A DNA stretch of 64,000 bases from NCBI GenBank assembly GCA_965263225.1, contig CBDHHG010000008.1:310001-374000 (forward strand). Direction: 5' to 3'. The position numbers were made by a program, and so were the translations under genes. The notes beneath the pieces were generated by a model that was given only the letters and a program-made list of their open reading frames with translations, was not told the DNA's origin and ran no database searches. Shown one piece after another: positions 1-8,700 of the stretch. The stretch comes from DT-111 sp965263225. Lineage in GTDB: Bacteria; Bacteroidota; Bacteroidia; Chitinophagales; Saprospiraceae. How positions within the stretch are numbered: the first letter of the stretch is position 1; the number at the start of each line of letters is the position of its first letter.

Positions 1-1
1 A

Positions 2-9
2 TATCTTTG
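2..9 (+). promoter_or_regulatory. Possible -7 promoter element at the window edge
   Basis: The bases TATCTTTG match the Bacteroidota -7 consensus TAnnTTTG. The -33 partner would lie outside the window, so this is only half a promoter. If real, it would start transcription near position 16 toward the tRNA/tuf cluster. Positions 1-220 otherwise show no convincing reading frame or RNA gene. Confidence 0.3.
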
Positions 10-220
10 CAATCGCTTTTTGAGAGGAGGTGCACTTACAAAGGTAAAAGACCGACAAAAAGCGTTTTGAAATGTGGGTGTTTTAGCATTGATGAAGCTG
101 TAAAAACCAAGCACTTAGGCTTATATTATTCAGCCAGGAACTTTTTGGCTTAGAAATACATATATATAGGTGTTCAAAAGTATTTCTTCGAGAATATAGA
201 TGATCACTCAAGCCTTAAAT

Positions 221-294
221 GCCAGCATAGCTCAGTTGGCCAGAGCAGCTGATTTGTAATCAGCGGGTCGGGGGTTCGAATCCCTCTGCTGGCT
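221..294 (+). tRNA. tRNA-Thr (anticodon TGT)
   Basis: A 74-nt cloverleaf with a 7-bp acceptor stem (GCCAGCA with TGCTGGC), discriminator T, a T arm containing GGTTCGAATCC and a 17-nt anticodon arm whose loop TTTGTAA gives anticodon TGT. CCA is not encoded. It is the first of four tRNAs ahead of tuf, the usual arrangement in Bacteroidota. Confidence 0.96.
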
Positions 295-404
295 CAACAT
301 CAGCTCATCGCTAGGTACACTATTTTACCTTTACGGAATTCGTAAGTAATTCGTGTTACCAAAAGAGCTAAAACAAATCAAGCTATATCGCTATAGTTTG
401 ATCG

Positions 405-487
405 GGGGGCGCGCCGGAGTTGGAGAGCCGGGGCAGACTGTAAATCTGTTGTCTACGACTGAATAGGTTCGAATCCTATCGCCCCCA
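405..487 (+). tRNA. tRNA-Tyr (anticodon GTA)
   Basis: An 83-nt class II tRNA with a long variable arm. The acceptor stem GGGGGCG pairs with CGCCCCC, the discriminator is A, and the anticodon loop CTGTAAA gives GTA. The T arm contains GGTTCGAATCC. The long variable arm is expected for bacterial tRNA-Tyr. Confidence 0.96.
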
Positions 488-582
488 CTCTTTAATGAGT
501 GGTGTATAATTATTAATGTATAATTAGAAATAGTCAAATTGATCACATTGGTAATTCAGCATGATTCATTAGGAACTAATAA

Positions 583-655
583 GCAGGCGTAGCTCAGTTG
601 GTAGAGCATCAGCCTTCCAAGCTGAGGGTCGCGGGTTCGAGTCTCGTCGCCTGCT
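583..655 (+). tRNA. tRNA-Gly (anticodon TCC)
   Basis: A 73-nt cloverleaf. The acceptor GCAGGCG pairs with CGCCTGC and the discriminator is T. The anticodon loop CTTCCAA gives TCC, and the T arm contains GGTTCGAGTC. CCA is not encoded. Confidence 0.96.
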
Positions 656-679
656 CATTTTTCTGCTTACCGCGGAATT

Positions 680-751
<72 letters not shown>

Positions 752-801
752 CCATGAAATTTTTAATTTAATAAACTTCATATCTAAAAACTAGATTACC
801 G

Positions 802-1998
802 ATGGCTAAGGAAACATTTGAACGGAATAAGCCTCACTTGAATATCGGTACTATCGGCCACGTAGACCACGGTAAGACCACGCTGACAGCCGCTATTACC
901 TATACACTGTCTAAGCAGGGGCTTGCTGAGAAAAAAGACTATGACTCTATCGATGCCGCTCCCGAGGAAAAAGAGAGAGGTATTACGATTAATACAGCCC
1001 ACGTTGAATACGAAACTGTAAATCGTCACTACGCACACGTAGATTGTCCTGGTCACGCTGACTATGTGAAAAACATGGTTACAGGTGCGGCCCAGATGGA
1101 CGGAGCTATTCTTGTTGTGGCTGCCACAGATGGTCCTATGCCACAAACTCGTGAACACATCCTTTTGGCTCGTCAGGTAGGTGTGCCTAAGATTGTTGTT
1201 TTCATGAACAAGGTTGACCTTGTTGACGACGAAGAGATGTTGGAATTGGTAGAAATGGAAGTTCGTGAGTTGTTGGATCAATACGAATTTGACGGCGATA
1301 ACTCTTCTGTAATTCAAGGTTCTGCTTTGAAGGCGCTAGAAGATGACGAAGATGCAGCTGCTAAGATCATGGAATTGATGGAAGCGGTTGACAATGATGT
1401 GCCAGAACCAGAACGTGCTGTTGATAAGCCTTTCTTGATGCCTATTGAGGATGTATTTTCTATCACAGGTCGTGGTACAGTAGCTACTGGACGTATCGAG
1501 CGTGGTGTAATCAATACGGGTGATCCAGTAGAGATTGTAGGTATGATGAAAGAAGGTGATAAGCCTTTGACTTCAGTAGTAACTGGTGTTGAGATGTTCC
1601 GTAAGATCTTAACGCGTGGTGAAGCTGGTGATAACGCAGGTATCCTACTTCGTGGTATTGACAAGGAGTCGATCAAGCGTGGAATGGTAATCTGTGCACC
1701 TAAGTCAGTTAACCCACACAAACACTTCAAGTGCGAGGTGTATGTGCTAGGTAAAGATGAAGGTGGACGTCACACTCCATTCTTTAACGGATACCGTCCT
1801 CAGTTCTACTTCCGTACCACAGACGTAACTGGAGATGTACATCTTCCAGAAGGTGTAGAAATGGTAATGCCTGGTGATAACGTTTCACTTGAAGTGAAAT
1901 TGATCAACAGTATCGCCATGGAAAAAGGTCTTCGCTTCGCGATTCGTGAAGGTGGCCGTACAGTAGGTGCCGGTCAGGTTACTGAGATTATCGAATAA
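802..1998 (+). CDS. tuf: Elongation factor Tu
   Basis: EF-Tu carries aminoacyl-tRNA to the ribosome as a GTP complex in the cytoplasm. The protein has 398 residues, close to the usual 394-396. The GTPase motifs are intact: GHVDHGKT at 19-26, RGITIN at 59-64, DCPGH at 81-85 and NKVD at 136-139, followed by the two beta-barrel domains that end in a typical GRTVGAGQVTEI tail. The gene sits between tRNA-Thr and tRNA-Trp, the ancient tRNA-tuf-tRNA-secE arrangement, with no fusA or rps genes next to it. The start ATG at 802 is preceded by an AT-rich leader without a clear Shine-Dalgarno sequence, which is normal in this phylum. A hairpin terminator follows the stop. Confidence 0.99.
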   Translation: MAKETFERNKPHLNIGTIGHVDHGKTTLTAAITYTLSKQGLAEKKDYDSIDAAPEEKERGITINTAHVEYETVNRHYAHVDCPGHADYVKNMVTGAAQMDGAILVVAATDGPMPQTREHILLARQVGVPKIVVFMNKVDLVDDEEMLELVEMEVRELLDQYEFDGDNSSVIQGSALKALEDDEDAAAKIMELMEAVDNDVPEPERAVDKPFLMPIEDVFSITGRGTVATGRIERGVINTGDPVEIVGMMKEGDKPLTSVVTGVEMFRKILTRGEAGDNAGILLRGIDKESIKRGMVICAPKSVNPHKHFKCEVYVLGKDEGGRHTPFFNGYRPQFYFRTTDVTGDVHLPEGVEMVMPGDNVSLEVKLINSIAMEKGLRFAIREGGRTVGAGQVTEIIE

Positions 1999-2028
1999 TA
2001 TACTCCTCGTATAGAACGAAATATTGCC

Positions 2029-2066
2029 GAAAATTAAGCATCTCGCAAGGGGTGCTTAATTTTTCG
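2029..2066 (+). terminator. Hairpin terminator after tuf
   Basis: An inverted repeat of about 13 bp (AAAATTAAGCATC with GGTGCTTAATTTT, one G-T pair) has an 8-nt loop and runs into a T tract. It lies 30 bp after the tuf stop and before tRNA-Trp, so it may end or attenuate the tRNA-tuf transcript. Confidence 0.75.
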
Positions 2067-2125
2067 CATAGAGGATGAAGCAGAGGCCGTAAAGACGGAT
2101 TCATAACTTCTTCCTGATTTGAGAA

Positions 2126-2198
2126 ACGGGCATAGCTCAACTGGTAGAGCGACGGTCTCCAAAACCGTAGGCTGGGGGTTCGAGTCCTCCTGCCCGTG
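2126..2198 (+). tRNA. tRNA-Trp (anticodon CCA)
   Basis: A 73-nt cloverleaf. The acceptor ACGGGCA pairs with TGCCCGT and the discriminator is G. The anticodon loop CTCCAAA gives CCA. It lies 37 bp upstream of secE, the conserved placement in many bacteria, and must be cut from a shared transcript. Confidence 0.97.
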
Positions 2199-2235
2199 CA
2201 ATTTTGAGTTGATCACCAATGAATTTGATGACGAG

Positions 2236-2427
2236 ATGGAACAGATCAAGCTTTACATCAAAGAAAGTTATAACGAACTTGTACACAAGGTAACTTGGCC
2301 TTCTTGGCAAGACCTTCAGCAAAGTACTGTTCTTGTAATCATTGGCACATTGATTTTAGCAGCTATCCTTTTTGTGATGGATCTATTTTCAAATGGTGTC
2401 ACAGACTTTATTTATCAGTTGGGATAA
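2236..2427 (+). CDS. secE: Preprotein translocase subunit SecE
   Basis: SecE is the small essential clamp subunit of the SecYEG channel in the inner membrane. The protein has 63 residues and the short one-helix form found outside Enterobacteria: a conserved amphipathic segment containing ELVHKVTWPSW, then one membrane helix at about residues 31-55. The reading frame stays open upstream through tRNA-Trp (from 2119), but the start was placed at the ATG at 2236 because everything before it lies in the tRNA or just after it. It is followed 36 bp later by nusG, as in most bacteria. Confidence 0.95.
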   Translation: MEQIKLYIKESYNELVHKVTWPSWQDLQQSTVLVIIGTLILAAILFVMDLFSNGVTDFIYQLG

Positions 2428-2463
2428 TTCCGATCCCTAATTATTTCACTTATTACAGCATCG

Positions 2464-3021
2464 ATGTCTGAGACTGAAGTATTAAAAAGATGGTACTCTC
2501 TCCGTGTCATTAGTGGCAAGGAGCGGAAGATCAAGGAACGTATTGATCTTGAGATCGATCGTTCAGGTTGGAAAGACTTCATTACTTCAGTATTGGTGCC
2601 GACTGAGAAGATCTATAAGATCCGTAACGGTAAGAAAGTAATTTCTGAGCGTAACATCCTTCCAGGGTATATCCTAGTGGAGGCTGTTCCCTCGAAGTTC
2701 TCAGGTGAAATCATCCAAACAATTGCCAATATCCCGAATGTTATTCATTTTCTAGGACGTAACAATCCTATTCCGATGCGTGATTCGGAAGCCAATCGAT
2801 TATTAGGCAAGGTAGATGAGTCACAAGATGCGGGAGAAGCATTGGCAGAACCTTTCATTGTCGGTGAGACGGTTAAGATTATTGATGGGCCTTTCAGCGA
2901 ATTTGTGGGAGATATTCAAGAAGTGAACGAAGAGAAGAAGAAGCTGAAGGTAATCGTAAAAATCTTCGGGCGAGGTACAGAGGTAGAGTTGAACTTCATG
3001 CAAGTAGAGAAACAAGCCTAA
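2464..3021 (+). CDS. nusG: Transcription termination/antitermination factor NusG
   Basis: NusG binds RNA polymerase and couples it to Rho or to the ribosome. The 185-residue protein has the N-terminal NGN domain at about 8-105 (WYSLRVISGKE, then LPGYILVEA) and a C-terminal KOW domain at about 131-170 (FIVGETVKIIDGPFSEF). The length is normal. It sits between secE and rplK as in most bacteria. The 125-bp gap to rplK is longer than the other gaps in this cluster and could hold a promoter or leader for the ribosomal protein genes, but no clear element was seen. Confidence 0.98.
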   Translation: MSETEVLKRWYSLRVISGKERKIKERIDLEIDRSGWKDFITSVLVPTEKIYKIRNGKKVISERNILPGYILVEAVPSKFSGEIIQTIANIPNVIHFLGRNNPIPMRDSEANRLLGKVDESQDAGEALAEPFIVGETVKIIDGPFSEFVGDIQEVNEEKKKLKVIVKIFGRGTEVELNFMQVEKQA

Positions 3022-3146
3022 GCGCTTGTTTTTTCATTTTGATATTCTTAATTCTTTAATATAATAACTACGGCTTTAGTTCCTTCCATATAGGAAAACG
3101 CTTCCCTAAAGACGAATAGTTAGACAGACCATTAAATTGTATTACA

Positions 3147-3608
3147 ATGGCAAAGGAGATTGATGGCTTTGTGAAACTACAGGTTAGAGGAGGACAAGCA
3201 AATCCTGCTCCACCAGTAGGTCCTGCCTTGGGTTCCAAAGGGATAAACATCATGGAGTTCTGCAAGCGTTTCAACGCTGCTACGCAGGACAGCCAAGGTA
3301 AAGTATTGCCGGTAGTTATTTCCGTTTATAAGGATAAGTCTTTTGATTTCATTATCAAGACTCCACCGGCAGCTGTTCAGCTGTTGGAGGCGGCAAAGTT
3401 GAAGAAAGGATCTTCTCAATCCAACCGTGATAAAGTAGGTAATGTTACCTGGGATCAGGTCAAAGAGATCGCAGAGAATAAAATGCCTGACTTGAATGCC
3501 TTTACGATTGAATCCGCCATGAAGATGATTGCTGGTACAGCACGTTCTATGGGGATCAACGTAAAAGGGACGCCACCATGGGAAGGAGAAGCTGCTTCCG
3601 ATAACTAA
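3147..3608 (+). CDS. rplK: 50S ribosomal protein L11
   Basis: L11 binds the GTPase-associated region of 23S rRNA with L10 and L7/L12. The protein has 153 residues, about ten more than E. coli L11, mainly through a short C-terminal extension ending EGEAASDN. The N-terminal motif GQANPAPPVGPALG at 16-29, where thiopeptide antibiotics bind, is intact, and so is the RNA-binding C-terminal domain with GTARSMGI. It is followed 86 bp later by rplA. Confidence 0.98.
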   Translation: MAKEIDGFVKLQVRGGQANPAPPVGPALGSKGINIMEFCKRFNAATQDSQGKVLPVVISVYKDKSFDFIIKTPPAAVQLLEAAKLKKGSSQSNRDKVGNVTWDQVKEIAENKMPDLNAFTIESAMKMIAGTARSMGINVKGTPPWEGEAASDN

Positions 3609-3694
3609 AACATTAGCTTCGGCTTGTTTTATAATTCACTAAGTAGGGAGTCCATTCTTCAGAAATGGACGTTTGAACCTCAAAAATTTTAATT

Positions 3695-4387
3695 ATGGCA
3701 AAGATTGGTAAGAAACGAGCAGCCGCAAATGCAAAGGTAGATGCCACTAAGTTGTACTCTTTGGATGAGGCGATGGCCCTAATCAAGGAAGTAAATACAA
3801 CGAAGTTCGATGCCTCTGTTGATTTGCATGTTCGTTTAGGAGTAGATCCGCGGAAAGCTGATCAGGCTCTTAGAGGCACGGTAAGCTTACCACACGGAAC
3901 TGGTAAAACCAAGACCGTAATGGTTTTCTGTACTCCAGACAAAGAAGAAGAGGCCAAGGCTGCTGGTGCTGACTACGTAGGCTTGGATGAGCTGGTCGCT
4001 AAGGTACAAGGAGGATGGACAGATGTAGATGTGGTGATCGCTATGCCCCAAGTTATGGCTAAAGTAGGTCGAATTGGTAGAATCCTAGGACCTAGAGGCC
4101 TAATGCCGAACCCCAAAACGGGTACGGTTACACAAGACGTAGCTGCGGCGGTAGCTGACGTTAAGAAAGGTAAGATCTCTTTTCGTGTAGACAAATACGG
4201 AATCATTCATGCTTCAGTGGGCAGAGTTTCTTTCTCTGCTGATAAATTGGCGGATAATGCCAATGAACTACTAGGCACCTTGTTGAGAATGAAGCCATCA
4301 TCTGCTAAGGGTATTTATATGAAGTCTCTTACAGTGGCTAGTACGATGAGCCCAGGTGTGAAGGTAGATACCAAATCAATTAAGTAA
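3695..4387 (+). CDS. rplA: 50S ribosomal protein L1
   Basis: L1 binds helix 76-78 of 23S rRNA and moves deacylated tRNA at the E site; in many bacteria it also represses translation of its own rplKA message. The 230-residue length is standard. The family signature GRIGRILGPRGLMPNPKTGT is clear near residues 129-148. The L1-binding leader described for E. coli could not be identified by eye in the gap upstream of rplK. The gene is followed 21 bp later by rplJ, so the four ribosomal genes probably form one operon. Confidence 0.98.
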   Translation: MAKIGKKRAAANAKVDATKLYSLDEAMALIKEVNTTKFDASVDLHVRLGVDPRKADQALRGTVSLPHGTGKTKTVMVFCTPDKEEEAKAAGADYVGLDELVAKVQGGWTDVDVVIAMPQVMAKVGRIGRILGPRGLMPNPKTGTVTQDVAAAVADVKKGKISFRVDKYGIIHASVGRVSFSADKLADNANELLGTLLRMKPSSAKGIYMKSLTVASTMSPGVKVDTKSIK

Positions 4388-4408
4388 GCTTTCAAAATTG
4401 CTTGAAAA

Positions 4409-4948
4409 ATGACAAAAGCAGAAAAGACCGCTACTATTGAGGCATTGAAGGAGAAGTTTTCAAGTACTGAATTCTTTTACTTGACTGATTCCTCAACCCT
4501 TACAGTAGAAGAGGTAAACAAATTTAGAGGTCTTTGTTTCGAGAAAGGTATTGAGATGCGCGTCATCAAGAACACCTTAGCTCGCAAAGCCCTCGAAGCA
4601 CTTCCTGAAGAAAAGGGATATGGCGACTTGTATGAGTCTTTGAAAGGCCCCACAGCCATCCTTTTCACCGAAGTTGCTAACGCTCCTGCAAAAGTATTGA
4701 AGGAGTTTCGCAAAGATGCGGAAAAACCAGTGCTCAAAGCCGCCTATATTGATACTGCGGTATACATTGGAGATGACCAGATCGATCCTTTGACGAAGTT
4801 GAAGTCCAAAGAGGATCTTATCGGCGAGGTTATTACCTTGTTGGGTTCTCCTGCGAAGAATGTTATCAGTGCATTGCAATCCGGAGGGGCTACACTTTCT
4901 GGTCTGTTGAAGGCACTAGAGGAGAGAGGCGAGGGCGCAGCAGAATAA
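4409..4948 (+). CDS. rplJ: 50S ribosomal protein L10
   Basis: L10 anchors the L7/L12 stalk to the large subunit. The protein has 179 residues. The N-terminal rRNA/L11-binding domain includes the conserved FRGLCFEKGIEMRVIKNTLARKA region, here split by about 15 residues from the YLTDSSTLTVEEVN strand. The alanine-rich C-terminal helix that recruits L7/L12 dimers is present. It is followed 91 bp later by rplL, its structural partner. Confidence 0.97.
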   Translation: MTKAEKTATIEALKEKFSSTEFFYLTDSSTLTVEEVNKFRGLCFEKGIEMRVIKNTLARKALEALPEEKGYGDLYESLKGPTAILFTEVANAPAKVLKEFRKDAEKPVLKAAYIDTAVYIGDDQIDPLTKLKSKEDLIGEVITLLGSPAKNVISALQSGGATLSGLLKALEERGEGAAE

Positions 4949-5039
4949 GTCTGCTGAACTTTGACACTATTTATAATCAATTTTGGCTTCCAAGTAACGC
5001 ACGATATTTTTTAAAATTATCGTACAAAACTTTTTTAAA

Positions 5040-5423
5040 ATGGCAGATCTTAAAGCATTTGCAGAACAACTTGTTAATCTAACTGTGAAGGAAGTAAGCG
5101 AGCTAGCTGATATCCTTAAAGAAGAGTATGGAATTGAGCCTGCTGCTGCTGCAGTAGCTGTTGCAGCACCTGGTGCTGGTGGTGGAGAAGGTGGCGAAGC
5201 CGCTGCTGAGAAGACAGAATTCGACGTTATGTTGGAATCTGCTGGTGCAGCTAAGTTGAAAGTGGTAAAAGAAGTGAAAACACTTCTTGGCCTAGGGTTG
5301 AAAGACGCCAAAGAACTTGTTGACGGTGCTCCTGCAGCTATCAAGCAAGGTGTACCTAAGGACGAGGCTGAGTCAATCAAAGCCGCTCTTGAGGCAGTTG
5401 GTGCGACAGTAGAGATCAAGTAA
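5040..5423 (+). CDS. rplL: 50S ribosomal protein L7/L12
   Basis: L7/L12 forms the mobile stalk that recruits translation GTPases. The 127-residue protein shows the N-terminal dimer domain, a flexible Ala/Gly-rich hinge at about 37-60 and the C-terminal factor-binding domain with LKVVKEVKTLLGLGLKDAKE. Length and order are typical. Two hairpins follow directly, so part of the transcript may stop here, leaving fewer copies of rpoB and rpoC than of the stalk protein. Confidence 0.98.
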   Translation: MADLKAFAEQLVNLTVKEVSELADILKEEYGIEPAAAAVAVAAPGAGGGEGGEAAAEKTEFDVMLESAGAAKLKVVKEVKTLLGLGLKDAKELVDGAPAAIKQGVPKDEAESIKAALEAVGATVEIK

Positions 5424-5439
5424 TTAGCGCATAACCAAG

Positions 5440-5468
5440 AGTTGAACCCCGTGAAGGGTTCAACTTTT
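5440..5468 (+). terminator. Hairpin with T tract after rplL
   Basis: A perfect 10-bp stem (AGTTGAACCC with GGGTTCAACT) with a 6-nt loop is followed by TTTT. It starts 17 bp after the rplL stop. The position before rpoB in the same direction suggests a partial terminator (attenuator) rather than a full stop; this is inference from the layout. Confidence 0.7.
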
Positions 5469-5476
5469 GGCTTGTC

Positions 5477-5510
5477 AGGCTTAGCCAAATTGTAAATTTT
5501 GGCTAAGCCT
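5477..5510. other. Second perfect hairpin between rplL and rpoB
   Basis: A 13-bp perfect inverted repeat (AGGCTTAGCCAAA with TTTGGCTAAGCCT) with an 8-nt loop begins only 8 bp after the previous hairpin. No T tract follows it on the plus strand. It could be an RNase processing site or part of a leader structure ahead of rpoB. Confidence 0.65.
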
Positions 5511-5581
5511 ATCGTCGTATAACGATATGTGTTTTTTGCTATAATTTTAGCTATCTTACGAAAAAAGAAGAAATTGCTTAA

Positions 5582-5601
5582 GACTTTTTGAGGAAAAAGT
5601 C
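5582..5601. other. Short hairpin in the rpoB leader
   Basis: An 8-bp perfect stem (GACTTTTT with AAAAAGTC) encloses the tetraloop GAGG. It is about 100 bp upstream of rpoB and is the third hairpin in the 280-bp gap between rplL and rpoB. Confidence 0.45.
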
Positions 5602-5703
5602 AAACGATCTGGGATTTTTTCGAACTTTTTTTGGTTTCGTATAGTATAATACTTATTGGTGATCTGAAAAGCATGATCACCTTCATATAAACAAGGATTG
5701 CAA

Positions 5704-8700
5704 ATGACAGCAAACGGTAAAGTCCTTACTGCCGAAGAAAAGAGGGTAAGCTTCGGTAAAATTAAACTTTCCGCTCAGTATCCTGATTTGCTTGAAATTC
5801 AATTGAAGTCCTTCCAGGAGTTCTTCCAACTGGAAACTACTCCTGAGAACAGAATGAACGAGGGGCTTTACAAAGTATTTCAGGAAAACTTTCCTATCGT
5901 TGATGCCAGAAATATTTTCGTGCTCGAATTTCTGGATTACTTTGTCGATCCACCGCGCTATTCCATACCTGAGTGTATGCAACGTGGTCTGACATACAGT
6001 GTACCACTAAAGGCCAAACTAAGGCTTTCCTGTAATGACGAAGAACACGTGGATTTCCAAACCATTGTTCAGGACGTTTTCTTGGGGAACATCCCATATA
6101 TGACACCTAAGGGAACCTTCGTGATTAATGGTGCTGAACGTGTGATCGTTTCTCAGTTGCACCGTTCTCCAGGTGTATTCTTCGGTCAGAACTTCCACCC
6201 AAATGGTACTAAGATCTATTCTGCTCGGGTTATCCCTTTCAAAGGAGCCTGGATGGAATTTGCTACGGATATCAATACGGTGATGTATGCCTACATCGAT
6301 CGTAAAAAGAAATTCCCCGTAACAACCTTGCTACGTGCCATCGGATTTGATACAGATAAGTCCATCCTGGATATCTTTGACCTGGCTGATGAAATCCCCG
6401 CTGATAGAGATGCACTTGAAGCTGCTCTTGGCAGAAAATTGGCAGCGAGGGTTTTGCGTAGTTGGACAGAAGATTTCGTGGATGAGGATACCGGCGAGGT
6501 AGTGACCATCGAACGAAACGAAATCATTCTTGAGCGGGATATTGTTCTAGACGAAGATAACATTGAATTGATCCTAAATGCAGATGCCGATAACATCATT
6601 CTACAGAAAGATGATATTGGACTGGATTACTCGATCATTTACAATACCCTACAAAAAGATCCATCGAGTTCCGAAATGGAGGCGGTACAGTACATCTATC
6701 GTCAATTGAGAGGTACTGATCCACCAGATGAAGAAACAGCTCGTGGTATTATTGATAAATTATTCTTCTCCGATAAGCGATACAACCTCGGTGAGGTAGG
6801 TCGGTACAAGATCAACCGCAAGCTGGAGTTGGAAATCACAAAAGATACGCTTGTACTTACCAAGGAAGATATCATCTCCATCGTGACTTACCTGGTTCAA
6901 TTGATGAACCAAGAAGCAGAAATCGATGATATTGACCACTTGAGTAATCGCCGGGTAAGAACAGTAGGAGAGCAGCTGTATGCTCAATTCGGTGTCGGTT
7001 TGGCCCGTATGGCCCGAACCATCCGAGAGCGTATGAATGTAAGAGACAATGAAGTATTTACCCCGATTGATTTGATTAACGCAAGAACCCTCTCTTCCGT
7101 AATCAACTCTTTCTTTGGTACCAGCCAGTTGTCTCAATTCCTTGATCAAACGAATCCGCTTTCAGAGATCACTCATAAGAGAAGGATCTCCGCACTAGGA
7201 CCTGGAGGTTTATCCAGAGAACGTGCCGGTTTCGAGGTGCGTGACGTACATTACTCTCACTACGGTCGTCTATGTACCATTGAAACACCGGAAGGACCGA
7301 ATATTGGTTTGATCTCGACGCTTTGTATCCACGCGAAAGTGAATAAGATGGGATTCCTGGAAACACCTTATCGTGAGGTGATTGAAGGAAAAGTGGATGT
7401 AGTGAACGAGGCACAATATCTATCTGCGGAAGGGGAAGACTTTAAGCGTATTGCGCAAGCAAACGCACCGCTGGATGAGAAAGGTGCTTTCCTCTCGGAT
7501 AGAATTAAGTGTAGAGAACACGGTGATTTCCCCGTATTGACGCCGGAAGAGATCGAATTCATGGACGTTGCTCCTAACCAGATTGTTGGAGTATCTGCTT
7601 CTATGATTCCATTCTTGGAGAACGATGATGCGAACCGTGCTTTGATGGGATCTAACATGCAGCGTCAGGCTGTGCCATTGATCCGTCCTAGCTCCCCAGT
7701 GGTGGGTACGGGCTTGGAAGGTAAAGTGGCTCGTGACTCTCGGATGTTGATCAATGCAGAAGGTGATGGTATTGTAGAGTATGTGGATGCGAATGAGATT
7801 GTTATCCGCTACGATAGAACAGATGAGGAGCAATTGGTTTCTTTTGAAGACAATAAGAAAACCTATACGCTGACGAAGTTCCGTCGTACCAACCAAGGTA
7901 CCTGTATCAACCTGAAGCCTATCGTTCGTAGAGGAGACCGTGTATATAAAGGAATGATCCTTTGTGACGGTTATGCTACGGAGAAAGGGGAATTGGCATT
8001 GGGACAAAACCTGAAGGTGGCGTTCATGCCTTGGAAAGGCTACAACTTTGAGGATGCGATCGTATTGTCTGAAAGAGTAGTGCGCGAAGATATCTTTACT
8101 TCTCTGCACATTGAGCACTTCGAATTGGATGTACGCGATACGAAGCTAGGAGAAGAGGAATTGACCAATGATATTCCAAACGTGAGTGAAGAGGCAACGA
8201 AGGACCTGGATGAGAACGGTATCATTCGAGTCGGTGCCTGGGTTAAGGAAGGAGATATCTTGATCGGAAAGATCACGCCAAAAGGTGAATCAGATCCTAC
8301 GCCGGAAGAGAAACTCTTGAGAGCTATCTTCGGTGATAAGGCCGGTGATGTGAAGGATGCTTCTATGAAGGCACCCCCATCATTGAAAGGGGTAGTGATC
8401 AATAAGCAATTGTTCGCTCGTGCGAAGAAGGACAAAGTGCAGAAAGCACAGGAGAAGGAATTGCTTAGCCGCTTGGAAGATCAGCACAAGATCGCTTTGA
8501 ACGAATTGCAGACTATCTTGATTGACAAATTGCTTCTTCTAGTTAAGAATAAGGAGTCTCAAGGGGTGAAGAGCATCTACAATGAGAACTTGATCCCAAC
8601 GGGGGTGAAGTTCAGTCAAGAATTGCTTCGCGAAATCGAATATACTACTGTTGATTACAGCAACTGGACCGATGACGAGAAGACCAATGGTTTGATCGCT

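Noticed and set aside
796..1730. Open frames of 173 and 138 residues antisense to tuf
   Set aside because: They lie entirely inside the highly conserved EF-Tu gene on the opposite strand, have no family-like sequence and reflect codon bias of the real gene.
2119..2235. N-terminal 39-codon extension of secE
   Set aside because: The added part is encoded by tRNA-Trp and the following spacer; the ATG at 2236 gives a normal SecE.
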